Counted from the first letter of the stretch, positions 17,607-28,320 are shown. The stretch: 64,000 bases of DNA from Chromobacterium alticapitis (GCF_002924365.1 NZ_PQWB01000010.1:45159-109158); one strand, 5' to 3'. Notes: generated from the sequence alone by a model not told the origin. Program-made: numbers and translations.

Positions 17607-19508
17607 ATGCCAGACATTCGCTTGCCGGACGGCTCGGTCCGTTCTTTCGACAAACCGGTAACGGTTCATGAAGTGGCCGCTTCCATCGGCACTGGTCTGG
17701 CGCGCGCCGCGCTGGCGGGCCGCGTGGATGGCCAGCTGGTGGATACCAGCTACCTGATAGACGGCAACGCGGATTTGGCCATCGTCACCGATAAGGACGC
17801 CGACGGCCTGTCCATCATCCGCCACTCCACCGCTCACTTGCTGGCTTACGCGGTCAAGGAGCTGTTCCCGGAGGCGCAGGTGACCATCGGGCCGGAGATT
17901 GAAAACGGCTTCTACTACGACTTCGCCTACAAGCGTCCGTTCACGCCGGAAGACCTGGCAGCCATCGAGAAAAAGATGGCCGAGCTGGCGAAGAGGGATA
18001 TTCCGGTGGAGCGCTACGAGCTGCCGCGCGATGAGGCCATCGCCTACTTCAAGAGCATAGGCGAGGCCTACAAGGCCGAAATCATCGAATCGATCCCGCA
18101 GGGCGAGGTGTTGTCCTTGTATCGCGAGGGCGAATTCACCGACCTGTGCCGCGGTCCGCACGTGCCGTCCACCGGCAAGCTCAAGGTATTCAAGCTGATG
18201 AAGGTGGCCGGCGCCTACTGGCGCGGCGACAGCAAGAACGAGATGCTGCAGCGCGTCTACGGCACGGCCTGGGCCAAGAAGGAAGACCTGGAAGCGTATC
18301 TGTTCATGCTGGAAGAGGCGGAGAAGCGCGATCACCGCAAGCTGGGCGTGCAGCTGGACCTGTTCCACCTGCAGGACGAGGCGCCGGGCATGGTGTTCTG
18401 GCACCCCAAGGGCTGGCAGCTGTGGCAGAACGTCGAGCAATACATGCGCGCCAAGCTGAATCATGAAGGCTACAAGGAAGTGCGCACGCCGATGATGATG
18501 GACGCCAACTTGTGGGAGCGTTCCGGCCATGCCGCCAACTACCGCGAGAACATGTTCATCACTGAATCGGAAAAGCGCGACTATGCGGTGAAGCCGATGA
18601 ACTGCCCGGGCCATGTGCAGATCTTCAACAGCGGCCTGCGCTCCTATCGCGATCTGCCGCTGCGCTACGCTGAGTTCGGTTCCTGCCATAGAAACGAACC
18701 GTCCGGCGCGCTGCACGGCATCATGCGCGTGCGCGGCTTTGTGCAAGATGATGGCCACATCTTCTGTACGGAAGACCAGATCAATCAGGAAGCCAAGGAT
18801 TTCCACCGCCTGGTGATGGAAGTGTACGACCGATTCGGCTTCGACAAGGTGGCGATCAAGCTGGCCTTGCGTCCGGAAAAGCGCATCGGCGAAGAGTCCA
18901 CCTGGGACAAGGCCGAAGAAGGCATGCGCGAAGCGCTGCGAGCCTGCGGCGTGGAGTGGACGGAGCTGCCGGGCGAGGGAGCCTTCTACGGTCCTAAGAT
19001 CGAATACCACATCAAGGACGCGCTGGGCCGCTCCTGGCAGTGCGGCACGCTGCAGCTGGACTTCATGCTGCCGGAGCGTCTGGACGCCGAATATGTGGCG
19101 GATGACAACAGCCGCAAGCGTCCGGTGATGTTGCACCGCGCGGCGCTGGGTTCGCTGGAGCGTTTCCTCGGCATTCTGATCGAAAACCATGCCGGAGCGT
19201 TCCCGCTATGGCTGGCGCCGGTGCAGATGGTGGTGATGAATATCACCGAAGTGCAGGCGGAATATGCCAGAGGCATTGCCAAAGCGCTTGAGAAACAAGG
19301 CTTCCGTGTCGATCTTGACTTGAGAAACGAGAAGATCGGCTATAAAATCCGCGAACATAGTCTGCAAAAGTTGCCGTACCAGATCATTGTCGGCGACAAG
19401 GAAAAGGCAGACGGACTGGTTGCCGTGCGCGCCCGCGGCGAGGACTTGGGCCAGCTCACGCTGGACGCGTTCATCGCTCGCCTCAAGGCTGAGATGCCTG
19501 AGGCCTGA
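17607..19508 (+). CDS. thrS: Threonine-tRNA ligase
   Basis: The 633-residue class II synthetase charges tRNA-Thr. In order: TGS domain (1-60), editing domain with the [16 protein letters not shown] motif (HxxxH near residue 73), catalytic core with [12 protein letters not shown] (zinc Cys) and [18 protein letters not shown] (motif 2), and the C-terminal anticodon-binding domain. The start ATG 17607 has GGAG nearby and gives the standard [10 protein letters not shown]. It heads the thrS-infC-rpmI-rplT-pheS-pheT-ihfA series, as in many proteobacteria. Confidence 0.98.
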   Translation: MPDIRLPDGSVRSFDKPVTVHEVAASIGTGLARAALAGRVDGQLVDTSYLIDGNADLAIVTDKDADGLSIIRHSTAHLLAYAVKELFPEAQVTIGPEIENGFYYDFAYKRPFTPEDLAAIEKKMAELAKRDIPVERYELPRDEAIAYFKSIGEAYKAEIIESIPQGEVLSLYREGEFTDLCRGPHVPSTGKLKVFKLMKVAGAYWRGDSKNEMLQRVYGTAWAKKEDLEAYLFMLEEAEKRDHRKLGVQLDLFHLQDEAPGMVFWHPKGWQLWQNVEQYMRAKLNHEGYKEVRTPMMMDANLWERSGHAANYRENMFITESEKRDYAVKPMNCPGHVQIFNSGLRSYRDLPLRYAEFGSCHRNEPSGALHGIMRVRGFVQDDGHIFCTEDQINQEAKDFHRLVMEVYDRFGFDKVAIKLALRPEKRIGEESTWDKAEEGMREALRACGVEWTELPGEGAFYGPKIEYHIKDALGRSWQCGTLQLDFMLPERLDAEYVADDNSRKRPVMLHRAALGSLERFLGILIENHAGAFPLWLAPVQMVVMNITEVQAEYARGIAKALEKQGFRVDLDLRNEKIGYKIREHSLQKLPYQIIVGDKEKADGLVAVRARGEDLGQLTLDAFIARLKAEMPEA

Positions 19509-19535
19509 TTCGGCGGCGGCATACTTACATTTATT

Positions 19536-19552
19536 AGGAGATTTCAGCTATA
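19536..19552 (+). promoter_or_regulatory. Ribosome binding site and AUA start codon of infC
   Basis: AGGAG (19536-19540) lies nine bases before ATA 19550-19552. From ATA the protein reads (M)[13 protein letters not shown], matching the N-terminus of Neisserial IF3. ATT at 19541 is in frame but directly abuts the AGGAG, and the first in-frame ATG (19658) would remove 36 conserved residues. Confidence 0.75.
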
Positions 19553-20068
19553 GCTCAGGAACGCGAAGCACGGATCAACGGCGAGATTACCGCCCGCGAA
19601 ATCCGTCTGGTAGGTAAGGAAGGTGAGCAGATTGGCATCGTCAGTCTGCGTGAAGCAATGGCTCTGGCCGAAGAGGGTGATGTGGATCTGGTAGAGATCT
19701 CTCCGACCGCTCAGCCGCCGGTGTGCAAGCTGATGGACTACGGTAAGTACAAGTACGAAATGTCCAAGAAGCGCCACGAAGCCAAGCAAAAGCAGAAGCA
19801 GGTTCAGATCAAGGAAATCAAGTTCCGTCCGGGCACCGACGATGGCGACTACAACGTCAAGTTGCGCAACCTGGTCCGTTTCCTGACTGAAGGCGACAAG
19901 GCCAAGGTCACCCTGCGCTTCCGCGGACGTGAGATGGCACACCAGGATATCGGCCTCGCGCTGCTCAAGCGCGTGGAAGCCGATTTGGCGGAAGTGGGCA
20001 CGGTGGAGCAGTTCCCGCGCCTGGAAGGCCGCCAGATGGTAATGATGATTGCGCCGAAGAAGAAATAA
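19550..20068 (+). CDS. infC: Translation initiation factor IF-3, with a non-canonical AUA start
   Basis: The 172-residue protein keeps the 30S subunit free and proofreads the initiation codon. Both domains are complete: the N-terminal domain with RINGEIT and [25 protein letters not shown], a Lys-rich linker, and the C-terminal domain with [24 protein letters not shown] and [13 protein letters not shown]. No ATG, GTG or TTG lies at the expected position; ATA 19550 follows AGGAG with good spacing. In E. coli infC starts with AUU, which IF3 itself rejects, giving autoregulation; AUA can serve the same logic here. It follows thrS by 41 bases. Confidence 0.93.
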   Translation: MAQEREARINGEITAREIRLVGKEGEQIGIVSLREAMALAEEGDVDLVEISPTAQPPVCKLMDYGKYKYEMSKKRHEAKQKQKQVQIKEIKFRPGTDDGDYNVKLRNLVRFLTEGDKAKVTLRFRGREMAHQDIGLALLKRVEADLAEVGTVEQFPRLEGRQMVMMIAPKKK

Positions 20069-20115
20069 TCGGTATAATCGTCGTTCCGACACGGCAGAGT
20101 GCGCTCTGCCGTGTT
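20049..20115 (+). promoter_or_regulatory. Possible internal promoter and leader hairpin before rpmI
   Basis: TTGCGC (20049-20054) and TATAAT (20073-20078) are 18 bases apart and overlap the end of infC. Directly after comes a strong hairpin, ACACGGCAGAG TGCG CTCTGCCGTGTT (about 20089-20115), then GATTTTG. This could be an internal promoter with an attenuator, fitting the L20 autoregulation known for rpmI-rplT leaders; no clear L20 pseudoknot was traced. Confidence 0.5.
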
Positions 20116-20234
20116 GATTTTGTAGGTCGGCAACGATCTGCTCAAAAGCGTGACGCAGTGGTCCCAAGCGCTGGATGGTTAACCGGACAGCCACCCTGTG
20201 TCTAATCTAAACAAAATTCAGCAGGAGCATTTCC

Positions 20235-20432
20235 ATGCCGAAAATGAAGACCAAGTCGAGCGCGAAAAAGCGTCTCAAAGTACTGGGTGGCGGTGGTTTC
20301 AAGCGTGCACACGCCTTCAAGCGTCACATCCTGACCAAGAAGACCACCAAGAACAAGCGCCAGCTGCGCGGCACCTCCATGGTGGACGCGACCAACGTGG
20401 CCTCTGTTCGCGCCATGATGCCCTACGCTTAA
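20235..20432 (+). CDS. rpmI: 50S ribosomal protein L35
   Basis: A 65-residue basic protein, [16 protein letters not shown]..., with the invariant start and the [16 protein letters not shown] segment of L35. AGGAG lies before ATG 20235. It sits between infC and rplT as is usual, with 13 bases to rplT. Confidence 0.98.
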   Translation: MPKMKTKSSAKKRLKVLGGGGFKRAHAFKRHILTKKTTKNKRQLRGTSMVDATNVASVRAMMPYA

Positions 20433-20445
20433 GGAGACCTGAAAT

Positions 20446-20805
20446 ATGCCACGCGTAAAACGCGGTGTAACCGCACGTGCTCGTCACAAGAAAATCCTCG
20501 CCCTGGCGAAAGGCTATCGCGGCCGCCGGAAGAACGTCTATCGCATCGCCAAACAGGCGGTGATGAAGGCGGGTCAATACGCCTACCGCGACCGTCGTCA
20601 GAAAAAGCGTCAGTTCCGTCAACTGTGGATTGCTCGTATCAACGCAGCTGCTCGTGAAAACGGCCTGCCGTACAGCAAGTTCATGAACGGTCTGAAAAAA
20701 GCCGGCATCGAAATCGACCGCAAGGTCCTGGCCGATCTGGCCGTGTTCGAAAAGGCCGCTTTTGCTCAGATCGTCGAAAAGGCGAAAGCAAGCCTCGCTG
20801 CTTAA
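20446..20805 (+). CDS. rplT: 50S ribosomal protein L20
   Basis: The 119-residue protein begins [18 protein letters not shown] and contains [13 protein letters not shown] and [15 protein letters not shown], all typical of L20, an early 50S assembly protein that also represses its own operon in other bacteria. AAGGAG precedes the start. A strong terminator follows, so pheST needs its own promoter or read-through. Confidence 0.98.
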   Translation: MPRVKRGVTARARHKKILALAKGYRGRRKNVYRIAKQAVMKAGQYAYRDRRQKKRQFRQLWIARINAAARENGLPYSKFMNGLKKAGIEIDRKVLADLAVFEKAAFAQIVEKAKASLAA

Positions 20806-20821
20806 TCGCCCGGACGAACTT

Positions 20822-20849
20822 AAAGGGAGGCAATCGCCTCCCTTTTTTT
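20822..20849 (+). terminator. Terminator after rplT
   Basis: AAAGGGAGGC AATC GCCTCCCTTT followed by more T residues, 16 bases after the rplT stop codon. Confidence 0.9.
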
Positions 20850-20904
20850 CTATGCGCGTTTCCTAGAATGCTGATCCAATCCTGTATGTTTTTGCATGAT
20901 TTGA

Positions 20905-21921
<1,017 letters not shown>

Positions 21922-21939
21922 TCGCGCACGGAGCCGACT

Positions 21940-24297
21940 ATGCAATTTTCCGAACAATGGCTGAGAAGCTGGGTCAATCCGGCGCTGAACACCGAGCAAC
22001 TGTCCGAGCTGCTGACCATGGCTGGCTTGGAAGTGGAAGAAACCCAAGCCGCCGCGCCGGCCTTCTCCGGCGTGGTCATCGCCGAGGTGAAAGAGTGCGT
22101 CAAGCATGAGAACGCCGATCGCCTGCGCGTCACCAAAGTGGACGCGGGCACTGGCGAGCTGATCCAGATCGTCTGCGGCGCGCCCAATGTCGCCGTCGGC
22201 GTGCGCATTCCGTGCGCGCTGCCGGGCGCGGTGCTGCCTGGCGATTTCAAGATCAAGCCGACCAAGATGCGCGGCGTGGAATCGGGCGGCATGCTGTGTT
22301 CCGGCAAGGAGCTGGGCGTGCCGGAAGACGCGGACGGCCTGATGCTGCTGCCGGCCGACGCGCCGGTGGGCCAGAGCATCCGCGACTATCTGGGCCTGGA
22401 CGATCAGCTGTTCACGCTGAAGATCACACCCAACCGCGCCGACAGCCTGTCCATCCGCGGCATCGCCCGCGAAGTGGCGGCGCTGACCGGCGCCGAGCTG
22501 AAACCGGTGGCCATCGCTCCGGTGGCGCCGTCCATCGACGACGTTCGTCCGGTGAAGATCGAATCGCGCCAAGCCTGCGGCCGCTACCTGGGCCGCGTGC
22601 TCAAGGGCGTCGACGCCGCCGCGGCCACGCCGGCCTGGATGCGCCAGCGCCTGGAGCGTTCCGGCTTGCGTTCGATTTCGGCCATCGTCGACATCACCAA
22701 TTACATCCTGCTGGAGCAGGGCCAGCCGATGCACGCTTTCGATCTGGCCAAGATCGAGGGCGGCATCACCGTTCGCCAGGCGCGCGCCGGCGAGAGCCTG
22801 CTGTGCCTGAATGAAAAGACTGTCGAACTGCAGGACAAGCATCTGGTGATCGCTGACGACGCCAAGGCGCTGGCCATGGGCGGCATCATGGGCGGCGAGC
22901 AGAGCGGCGTCACCACGGCGAGCCGCGACATTTTCCTGGAATCCGCCTTCTTCGCGCCGGAAGCGATCGCCGGCAAAGCGCGCGAGCTGGGCTTCGGCTC
23001 GGATTCGTCCTACCGCTACGAGCGCGGCGTGGACTTTGAGCTGCAGCGCGACGCGATCGAGCGCGCCACCCGCCTGGTGCTGGACATCTGCGGCGGCGAA
23101 GCCGGCCCGGTGATCGAGGAAGTGGCCGAGCTGCCGCGCCGCCAGGCCGTGCAGCTGCGCGTGGCCCGCGTGGCCAAGCTGCTGGGCGTGGCGCTGGACG
23201 CCGGCCAGATCGGCGACATCCTGTCCCGTCTGAGCCTGTCCTGGACGCTGGAGCAGGAAGTGTTCACCGTGCAGGCGCCGTCGTTCCGCTTCGATATCGA
23301 GATCGAGGAAGATCTGATCGAGGAAGTGGCGCGCGTCTACGGCTACAACAGCATTCCGGCCGAGGCGCCGCGCTCCTCCATGCGCATGCTGAAGCAGTTG
23401 GAAGAGCTGCGCCCGGTGGATCAACTGCGTCATCTGCTGGCTGGCCGCGACTACCAGGAAGTGGTCAGCTACGCCTTCGTCGACGAGCGCTGGGAGCGCG
23501 ACTTCGCCGGCAACGCCGACCCGGTGCGCCTGATCAACCCGATCGCCAGCCAGATGAGCGTGATGCGTTCTACGCTGATCGGCGGCCTGGTGGACGTGCT
23601 GGCGGGCAACATCAACCGCAAGCAGCCGCGCGTGCGCGTGTTCGAGGCGGCCCGCGTATTCCGCAAGGCGGAGCAGGGATTGGCGCAGCCGGAAAAAGTG
23701 GCCGGTCTGGCCTGGGGCGCGCGTTTGTCCGAGCAATGGGGCGCCAAGGCTGAACGAGTGGACTTCTTCGACGTCAAGGCTGACGTGGAGGCTCTGCTGC
23801 ATCCGGTCAAGGCGGCATACCGCAAGGCCAGCCATCCGGCCTTCCACCCCGGCCGCTGCGCCGAGGTGCTGGTGGGCGGCGAGGTTGTCGGCGTGATCGG
23901 CGAGCTGCATCCGCAGTGGGTTCAAGCCTATGATCTGGTCAATGCGCCGGTATTGTTCGAGCTGGGGCTGGATGCCGCCGTCGCGCGCAGCCGCATCAAG
24001 GCGCAGCCGGTCAGCAAGTTCCAGCCGGTGCGCCGCGACCTGGCCTTGCTGGCGGACGAAGCGGTGACCGTGGCGCAACTGTTGGCTGCGTTCGACGCCA
24101 AGCGCGCGGCCATAGTCAGCGAAATCGCGCTGTTTGACGTCTACCGTGGCAAAGGCGTCGCCGAAGGCAAGAAGAGTCTGGCCTTTAGCGTGCTGATGCA
24201 GGACAATAGCCGCACTTTGACCGACGAGGACGTGGAGCCGGCCATGCAGGCCCTGCTTGACGCCGCGTTGGAGCTGGGCGCGCAATTGCGCGTTTGA
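21940..24297 (+). CDS. pheT: Phenylalanine-tRNA ligase beta subunit
   Basis: The 785-residue subunit contains, in order, the tRNA-binding EMAP-like domain (about 40-150, with MRGVESGGMLCSGKELG), the B3/B4 editing domain, B5, the catalytic-like core and the C-terminal ferredoxin-fold anticodon-binding domain (SKFQPVRRDLALLADE ... LQDNSRTLTDEDV type). It forms the Phe-tRNA synthetase with PheS and edits Tyr-tRNA-Phe. The start MQFSEQWLRSWVNP is standard. Confidence 0.97.
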   Translation: MQFSEQWLRSWVNPALNTEQLSELLTMAGLEVEETQAAAPAFSGVVIAEVKECVKHENADRLRVTKVDAGTGELIQIVCGAPNVAVGVRIPCALPGAVLPGDFKIKPTKMRGVESGGMLCSGKELGVPEDADGLMLLPADAPVGQSIRDYLGLDDQLFTLKITPNRADSLSIRGIAREVAALTGAELKPVAIAPVAPSIDDVRPVKIESRQACGRYLGRVLKGVDAAAATPAWMRQRLERSGLRSISAIVDITNYILLEQGQPMHAFDLAKIEGGITVRQARAGESLLCLNEKTVELQDKHLVIADDAKALAMGGIMGGEQSGVTTASRDIFLESAFFAPEAIAGKARELGFGSDSSYRYERGVDFELQRDAIERATRLVLDICGGEAGPVIEEVAELPRRQAVQLRVARVAKLLGVALDAGQIGDILSRLSLSWTLEQEVFTVQAPSFRFDIEIEEDLIEEVARVYGYNSIPAEAPRSSMRMLKQLEELRPVDQLRHLLAGRDYQEVVSYAFVDERWERDFAGNADPVRLINPIASQMSVMRSTLIGGLVDVLAGNINRKQPRVRVFEAARVFRKAEQGLAQPEKVAGLAWGARLSEQWGAKAERVDFFDVKADVEALLHPVKAAYRKASHPAFHPGRCAEVLVGGEVVGVIGELHPQWVQAYDLVNAPVLFELGLDAAVARSRIKAQPVSKFQPVRRDLALLADEAVTVAQLLAAFDAKRAAIVSEIALFDVYRGKGVAEGKKSLAFSVLMQDNSRTLTDEDVEPAMQALLDAALELGAQLRV

Positions 24298-24307
24298 TTA
24301 GGATTTG

Positions 24308-24327
24308 GGCGGGCGCTCGCGCCCGCC
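24308..24327. repeat. GC-rich hairpin between pheT and ihfA
   Basis: GGCGGGCG CTCG CGCCCGCC, 10 bases after the pheT stop. It lacks a T-run, so it may slow or stabilise the message between the two genes rather than end it. Confidence 0.5.
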
Positions 24328-24355
24328 ATTGGTTCAGAAGTTTGAGGGGAATGTC

Positions 24356-24658
24356 ATGACTTTGACGAAGGCTGAACTGGCCGATTTGCTGTTTGACCAG
24401 GTAGGTCTGAACAAACGCGAAGCCAAGGACATGGTCGAGTCGTTTTTTGAAGAGATCCGGCTGGCGCTGGAGTCCGGGGATTCGGTGAAATTGTCGGGTT
24501 TCGGCAATTTCCAGCTGCGCGACAAGCCGCAGCGTCCGGGTCGCAATCCCAAGACCGGGGAAGAGATTCCCATCACCGCGCGCCGTGTGGTAACGTTCCA
24601 CGCAAGCCAGAAACTCAAGGGAATGGTTGAGCAATACCATGCTAACAAGCAAGGCTGA
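24356..24658 (+). CDS. ihfA: Integration host factor alpha subunit
   Basis: The 100-residue HU/IHF-family protein contains the DNA-intercalating arm around [14 protein letters not shown] and the core [16 protein letters not shown] bends DNA at specific sites in replication, recombination and transcription. ATG 24356 is preceded by GAGGGGA; the frame is open upstream through the hairpin but those residues are not part of the family. Position after pheT is the standard one. The 3' end overlaps the MerR-like gene start. Confidence 0.96.
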   Translation: MTLTKAELADLLFDQVGLNKREAKDMVESFFEEIRLALESGDSVKLSGFGNFQLRDKPQRPGRNPKTGEEIPITARRVVTFHASQKLKGMVEQYHANKQG

Positions 24659-24995
24659 TCTACCGTCGATTCCGTCCAAGCGTTACTTCACCATCAGCGA
24701 GGTTGGCGAGCTGGCGGGAGTAAAGCCGCACGTGCTGCGATATTGGGAGCAGGAGTTTTCCCAGCTGCGCCAGGTGAAACGGCGCGGCAATCGCCGTTAT
24801 TACCAGCATCACGAAGTGTTGCTGGTGCGGAAAATCCGCGAACTGCTTTACGATGACGGCTTCACCATTCAAGGCGCGCGCCAGCGTCTTGGAATGGGCG
24901 AGGACGGCGCGCGCCCGATCTCGGCGCAGGAAGTTCGCGCCGAATTGGAATCCATCCTGGAATGGTTGGATTCGGGTATTGGCAAAAAAGAATAA
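24639..24995 (+). CDS. MerR family transcriptional regulator
   Basis: The 118-residue protein has an N-terminal winged helix: [26 protein letters not shown], shortened here, then [15 protein letters not shown]. This is the MerR_1 subfamily found directly downstream of ihfA in most proteobacteria. There are no Cys residues for metal sensing and the C-terminal dimerisation helix is short. ATG 24639 is used; TTG 24627 is also in frame and has AAGGGAAT at a suitable distance. Both overlap the end of ihfA. The target genes are unknown. Confidence 0.88.
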   Translation: MLTSKADLPSIPSKRYFTISEVGELAGVKPHVLRYWEQEFSQLRQVKRRGNRRYYQHHEVLLVRKIRELLYDDGFTIQGARQRLGMGEDGARPISAQEVRAELESILEWLDSGIGKKE

Positions 24996-25007
24996 ATCGG
25001 TTAGACT
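24979..25007 (+). promoter_or_regulatory. Promoter of tRNA-Pro
   Basis: TTGGCA (24979-24984), 17-base spacer, TAGACT (25002-25007), overlapping the end of the MerR-like gene and 15 bases from the tRNA. Confidence 0.6.
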
Positions 25008-25022
25008 ACGTTTCTCTTGAGT

Positions 25023-25099
25023 CGGGGTGTAGCGCAGCCTGGTAGCGCATCTGCATGGGGTGCAGAGGGTCGGAAGTTCGAATCTTCTCACCCCGACCA
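25023..25099 (+). tRNA. tRNA-Pro (GGG)
   Basis: A 77-base cloverleaf with acceptor CGGGGTG/CACCCCG, anticodon stem TCTGC/GCAGA with loop ATGGGGT, T-loop TTCGAAT, and ACCA end. Anticodon GGG. Confidence 0.96.
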
Positions 25100-25121
25100 A
25101 TCAAGACACGAAACATCAAAG

Positions 25122-25147
25122 AAGCCCTGCTTATGCAGGGCTTTTTT
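25122..25147 (+). terminator. Terminator after tRNA-Pro
   Basis: AAGCCCTGC TTAT GCAGGGCTT plus T residues, 23 bases after the tRNA. The next 240 bases up to 25390 hold no gene; they are moderately AT-rich and contain a TATACT-like hexamer near 25299. Confidence 0.88.
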
Positions 25148-25390
25148 GTTTTCGCCATTTGATCTGCCGAGTTTGGCGCGCCGCGCCGCCAGGGAATGGT
25201 TCTGACGTCTGATTATTCGCGCGTTTAGCGGGGATGGCGTCGTTTTTCATTCTCAAGCCGCGCGTGCATTCGATTTGCGCTCCCTTTTCTTTCTCCTGAT
25301 ATACTCGATTGGAACAAGCCGCTTATTCATTGTGGTTTGAAACAACTTTCATAAATCATTGCTTTACATTCGAATTCGGCAACCAAGCTT

Positions 25391-25765
25391 ATGAGCAGCA
25401 CGCGCCCCGACTCTCCATGCGTCGCCTTGTGTTCCACCGCGCTGGGCGATAATGTATGCCGCGGCTGCGCGCGCACTTTTGGCGAGATCAGCCAATGGTG
25501 TTTCCTGGATCAGGAGGCGCGGGAGGCGGTTTGGCTGCGCTTGCCGCAACGCCAGCGCTTATTGAAACTGGCTGCGGCGTGCGGCGCCTTGCTGGAGCTG
25601 GATAGTCTGGACGGCGTGGAGTGGGGGCGTCTGCCGAATGGCGTGTTGTACCGGCTGGACGATGGCGGCGCTCTGCTGCGTCGGTCTGGCGACGGCGTGG
25701 CCGAGGCGTGGTCTGGCTGCGCGTCAGCTTTGCCGGAGGCGGCCGCCTGGCTGGGCGGGTCATGA
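25391..25765 (+). CDS. DUF1289 domain protein with C-terminal extension
   Basis: This 124-residue protein opens with the DUF1289 cysteine motif: SPCVALCSTALGDNVCRGCARTFGEISQW, shortened, with Cys at about 10, 14, 23 and 26, likely a small zinc site. DUF1289 proteins are usually 60-90 residues; here about 60 further residues follow (from LLELDSLDGVEWGRLPNG), without a recognised fold. The function of the family is unknown. It is followed after 12 bases by a methyltransferase gene, so the two are probably co-transcribed. Confidence 0.78.
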   Translation: MSSTRPDSPCVALCSTALGDNVCRGCARTFGEISQWCFLDQEAREAVWLRLPQRQRLLKLAAACGALLELDSLDGVEWGRLPNGVLYRLDDGGALLRRSGDGVAEAWSGCASALPEAAAWLGGS

Positions 25766-25777
25766 CAAGGAGAGGGC

Positions 25778-26383
25778 GTGGCGGATAGTTCGCGGGCGGA
25801 GTTTTGGGAGCAAAGGTATCGCGACGGCGTGATGCCTTGGGAGGGCGCGAGCTTGCCGGAGCCGGCGCGGCTATTCTTCGCCGCCAGGCCGCCCGGGCGA
25901 GTGCTGCTGCCCGGCTGCGGCAGCGCGGCGGATATGCCGCCGCTGCGCGCCATGGGCCATCAGGTCTTGGCCGTCGATTTCAGCGAGGCGGCCATAGCGC
26001 TGGCTCGCAGCCACTGGCCGGAGGCGGCGGACAGCCTGCTTCTGGCTGATTTCTTCGAATTGAAATTGCCCGCTTTCGACTGCGTGTTCGAGCGGGCTTT
26101 TTTGTGCGCGCTGCCGCCGGATAGGCGAGCGCCTTATGCGCGGGCGGTAGCGGGCATGATCCAGCCGGGCGGCGCGTTGGTTGGCGTGTTTTTCATGGGG
26201 GAGGGCGAGAAGGGGCCGCCGTTCGGGGTGGGGGAGGCAGAGCTGGAAGCCTTGCTGAGCCCGTGGTTCGAACTGGAGCAGACGCAGTCTTTACCGGATG
26301 GTTTGCCGGTTTTCGGCGGCAAGGAGCGCTGGATGGTATGGAGACGGCGAATGTTTGATTTGGATCAAGCATTTCCGTCCTAA
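25778..26383 (+). CDS. Thiopurine methyltransferase (TPMT)-like SAM methyltransferase
   Basis: The 201-residue protein begins EFWEQRYRDGVMPWE, the N-terminal signature of the TPMT family, then the SAM motif GRVLLPGCGSAADMPPLRAMGHQVLAVDFS, shortened, and ERAFLCALPPDRRAPYA. Bacterial members methylate selenium, tellurium, thiol or halide substrates; the specific one is not predictable. The start is GTG 25778, preceded by AAGGAGAGGG. The final segment KERWMVWRRR is also usual for the group. Confidence 0.85.
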   Translation: MADSSRAEFWEQRYRDGVMPWEGASLPEPARLFFAARPPGRVLLPGCGSAADMPPLRAMGHQVLAVDFSEAAIALARSHWPEAADSLLLADFFELKLPAFDCVFERAFLCALPPDRRAPYARAVAGMIQPGGALVGVFFMGEGEKGPPFGVGEAELEALLSPWFELEQTQSLPDGLPVFGGKERWMVWRRRMFDLDQAFPS

Positions 26384-26421
26384 GGAGGTGGCCGGCGCGG
26401 CCGCTTTCAGAAAAAATAGCG

Positions 26422-26429
26422 ACCGATAA
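26422..26429 (+). promoter_or_regulatory. Possible sigma-28 (FliA) -10 element before the MCP gene
   Basis: ACCGATAA matches seven of eight bases of the flagellar -10 consensus GCCGATAA and lies 36 bases before the MCP start. The -35 region is a poor match, so this remains tentative. Confidence 0.4.
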
Positions 26430-26465
26430 AAATATAACGGTCCAGAGTGTTTGGGAGGAGAGCAA

Positions 26466-28265
26466 ATGGAGTGGTTCTGGCGGTTTTACACGTTTTCAGA
26501 AAAAGCCTTCTGGAATAGTCTGACCAAGAAGCTGGGCAGTTTTTTCTTTATCAGCCTGTTTCAATTGCTGATGGCGGCTTACTGCTACTACGCCTTGAGC
26601 GATATACGGGCGACGGTGCGCGATGCCGGCGTGTCGGCCCAGGTGCTGGCCAAGGTGGACGCCACGGTGGATAGCGCCTTGTATTGGACGCTGGGGCTGT
26701 GGGCGCTGAGCTTCCTGTTCATCGCCTTCATGGTGTGGTATCTGCGTTACCTGATCGTCCGGCCGCTGCGGATGATCATTCAGATTTTCAACGAGATAGG
26801 CGCCGGCGCCGGCGATCTGTCGCGAGAAATTCCCACCATCACTTACGACGAAATCCGTGAGCTTTCGCTGTCTTATAACCGCTTCCTGCTGAAAATGCGC
26901 GAAATCATCAGCAATGTGCGGCGGATGACGGTGCGCATCGCCATGGATTCGGCGGTGACGCGGCGCAATGTGACGGAGTCTGCGGGAAGCGCGCGGCAGC
27001 AGGACGAGTTGGCCAAGCAGGTCAGCCATGCCAGCGACCAATCCACGCGTGGTGTAGAGCAGGTCACGGAGCAGACCGAGGCCATTTCGGCGACGACGGC
27101 GGTCAATCTGAACGCCGCGCGCGAGTCCTACGAAGAGCTGCGCTCGGTGACTGAGAGCATCCACGATATCAGCCGTAAAGTGGGTCATTTCAACCATACG
27201 GTGGAAGACTTGAGCCAACGTTCGGCCAGCATCAAGACCATTGTGGATTTGATCAAGGACGTGTCCGAGCAGACTAATCTGCTGGCGCTGAACGCAGCGA
27301 TCGAGGCGGCGCGCGCCGGCGAGAGCGGCCGCGGCTTCGCCGTGGTGGCTGACGAGGTGCGCAAACTGGCCGAGCGCGTGAAGACGGCTACCGACGAGAT
27401 TTCGCACAATATCGACGGCATGCTGGGCCTGGTGGCCGATACGCAGCAGGAGACGGCCGCGATCACCGAGGATACCAATCAGGCGCGAGACGTGATCTCG
27501 CGCGCCTCCGAGCATTTCAGCAAGATGATGGGAGACTTCGAGTCCACCTCTTCCAGCCTGAGCCAGATCGCGACGACCATGCATGAATTCATGGACAGCA
27601 ATCAGCAGGTCAACCAGCATGTAGCTGAAATTCACCAGCTGGGATTGGTGGTGAACCAGCGTTTGGGCGAGACCGAGCGCGCCGCGAATGAGTTGACCGA
27701 GGCGGCGGAGCAGGTGCAGGGACTGGTTTCGAAGTTCGTGATCGGAGATGGCGCGTTCGATCAGGCGTTGAATCACGCCCGTTCGGCGCGGGATCAGGTG
27801 TTGCAGGTGCTGCAGACGGAACTGCAGCGCGGCGTAGATCTGTTCGATCAGCGCTATCAGCCCATCACGGGGACCAAGCCGACCAAATACCGGACCGCTT
27901 ACGACGATAAGCTGGAAAAGCAGTTGCAGCCTCTGACGGACAGGGTTGTCAGCCTGATTCCCGGCGGCAAGTTCTGCGTGGCGGTGGATAGCAATGGCTA
28001 TGCGCCCACGCATAACAGCTGGTATAGCCGCCCCTTGAGCGGCGATGCGCAGAAGGACTTGATGGAAAGCCGCGACAAGCGCATTTTCAACGATCCGGCC
28101 GGCTTGCGCGCTGCGCGCAATATCCAGCCCTTCCTGCTGCAAACCTATAGCCGCGATACCGGTGAAGTTTTGTCCGAGGTGGTGTTGCCGCTGGAATTGC
28201 GCGGCCGTCATTGGGGCGCGCTGCGGGTGGGCTTCGATCCCAACACCTTGTTGGCGCAGGGCTGA
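26466..28265 (+). CDS. Methyl-accepting chemotaxis protein with a C-terminal cytoplasmic sensor-like region
   Basis: This 599-residue receptor has two membrane helices (about 24-44 and 72-94) with only about 27 periplasmic residues between them, so there is no room for a periplasmic ligand domain. A HAMP-like segment follows ([16 protein letters not shown]), then the signalling coiled coil with the hairpin tip [20 protein letters not shown] near 269-288. After the coiled coil, about residues 440-599 form an extra soluble domain with [20 protein letters not shown], which looks like a Cache/PAS-type sensor. Known MCPs of this layout sense cytoplasmic signals. ATG 26466 has GGGAGGAG upstream. 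No che genes are close by. Confidence 0.9.
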   Translation: MEWFWRFYTFSEKAFWNSLTKKLGSFFFISLFQLLMAAYCYYALSDIRATVRDAGVSAQVLAKVDATVDSALYWTLGLWALSFLFIAFMVWYLRYLIVRPLRMIIQIFNEIGAGAGDLSREIPTITYDEIRELSLSYNRFLLKMREIISNVRRMTVRIAMDSAVTRRNVTESAGSARQQDELAKQVSHASDQSTRGVEQVTEQTEAISATTAVNLNAARESYEELRSVTESIHDISRKVGHFNHTVEDLSQRSASIKTIVDLIKDVSEQTNLLALNAAIEAARAGESGRGFAVVADEVRKLAERVKTATDEISHNIDGMLGLVADTQQETAAITEDTNQARDVISRASEHFSKMMGDFESTSSSLSQIATTMHEFMDSNQQVNQHVAEIHQLGLVVNQRLGETERAANELTEAAEQVQGLVSKFVIGDGAFDQALNHARSARDQVLQVLQTELQRGVDLFDQRYQPITGTKPTKYRTAYDDKLEKQLQPLTDRVVSLIPGGKFCVAVDSNGYAPTHNSWYSRPLSGDAQKDLMESRDKRIFNDPAGLRAARNIQPFLLQTYSRDTGEVLSEVVLPLELRGRHWGALRVGFDPNTLLAQG

Positions 28266-28282
28266 GCGCGGGGGGAAGCGAA

Positions 28283-28306
28283 AAGGGGGCTGCGGCCCCC
28301 TTCTTT
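28283..28306 (+). terminator. Terminator after the MCP gene
   Basis: AAGGGGGC TGC GGCCCCCTT then CTTT, 18 bases after the stop codon. The structure also sits at the 3' end of the convergent UPF0016 gene and may serve both. Confidence 0.7.
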
Positions 28307-28320
28307 ATGGCATGGGCGAT

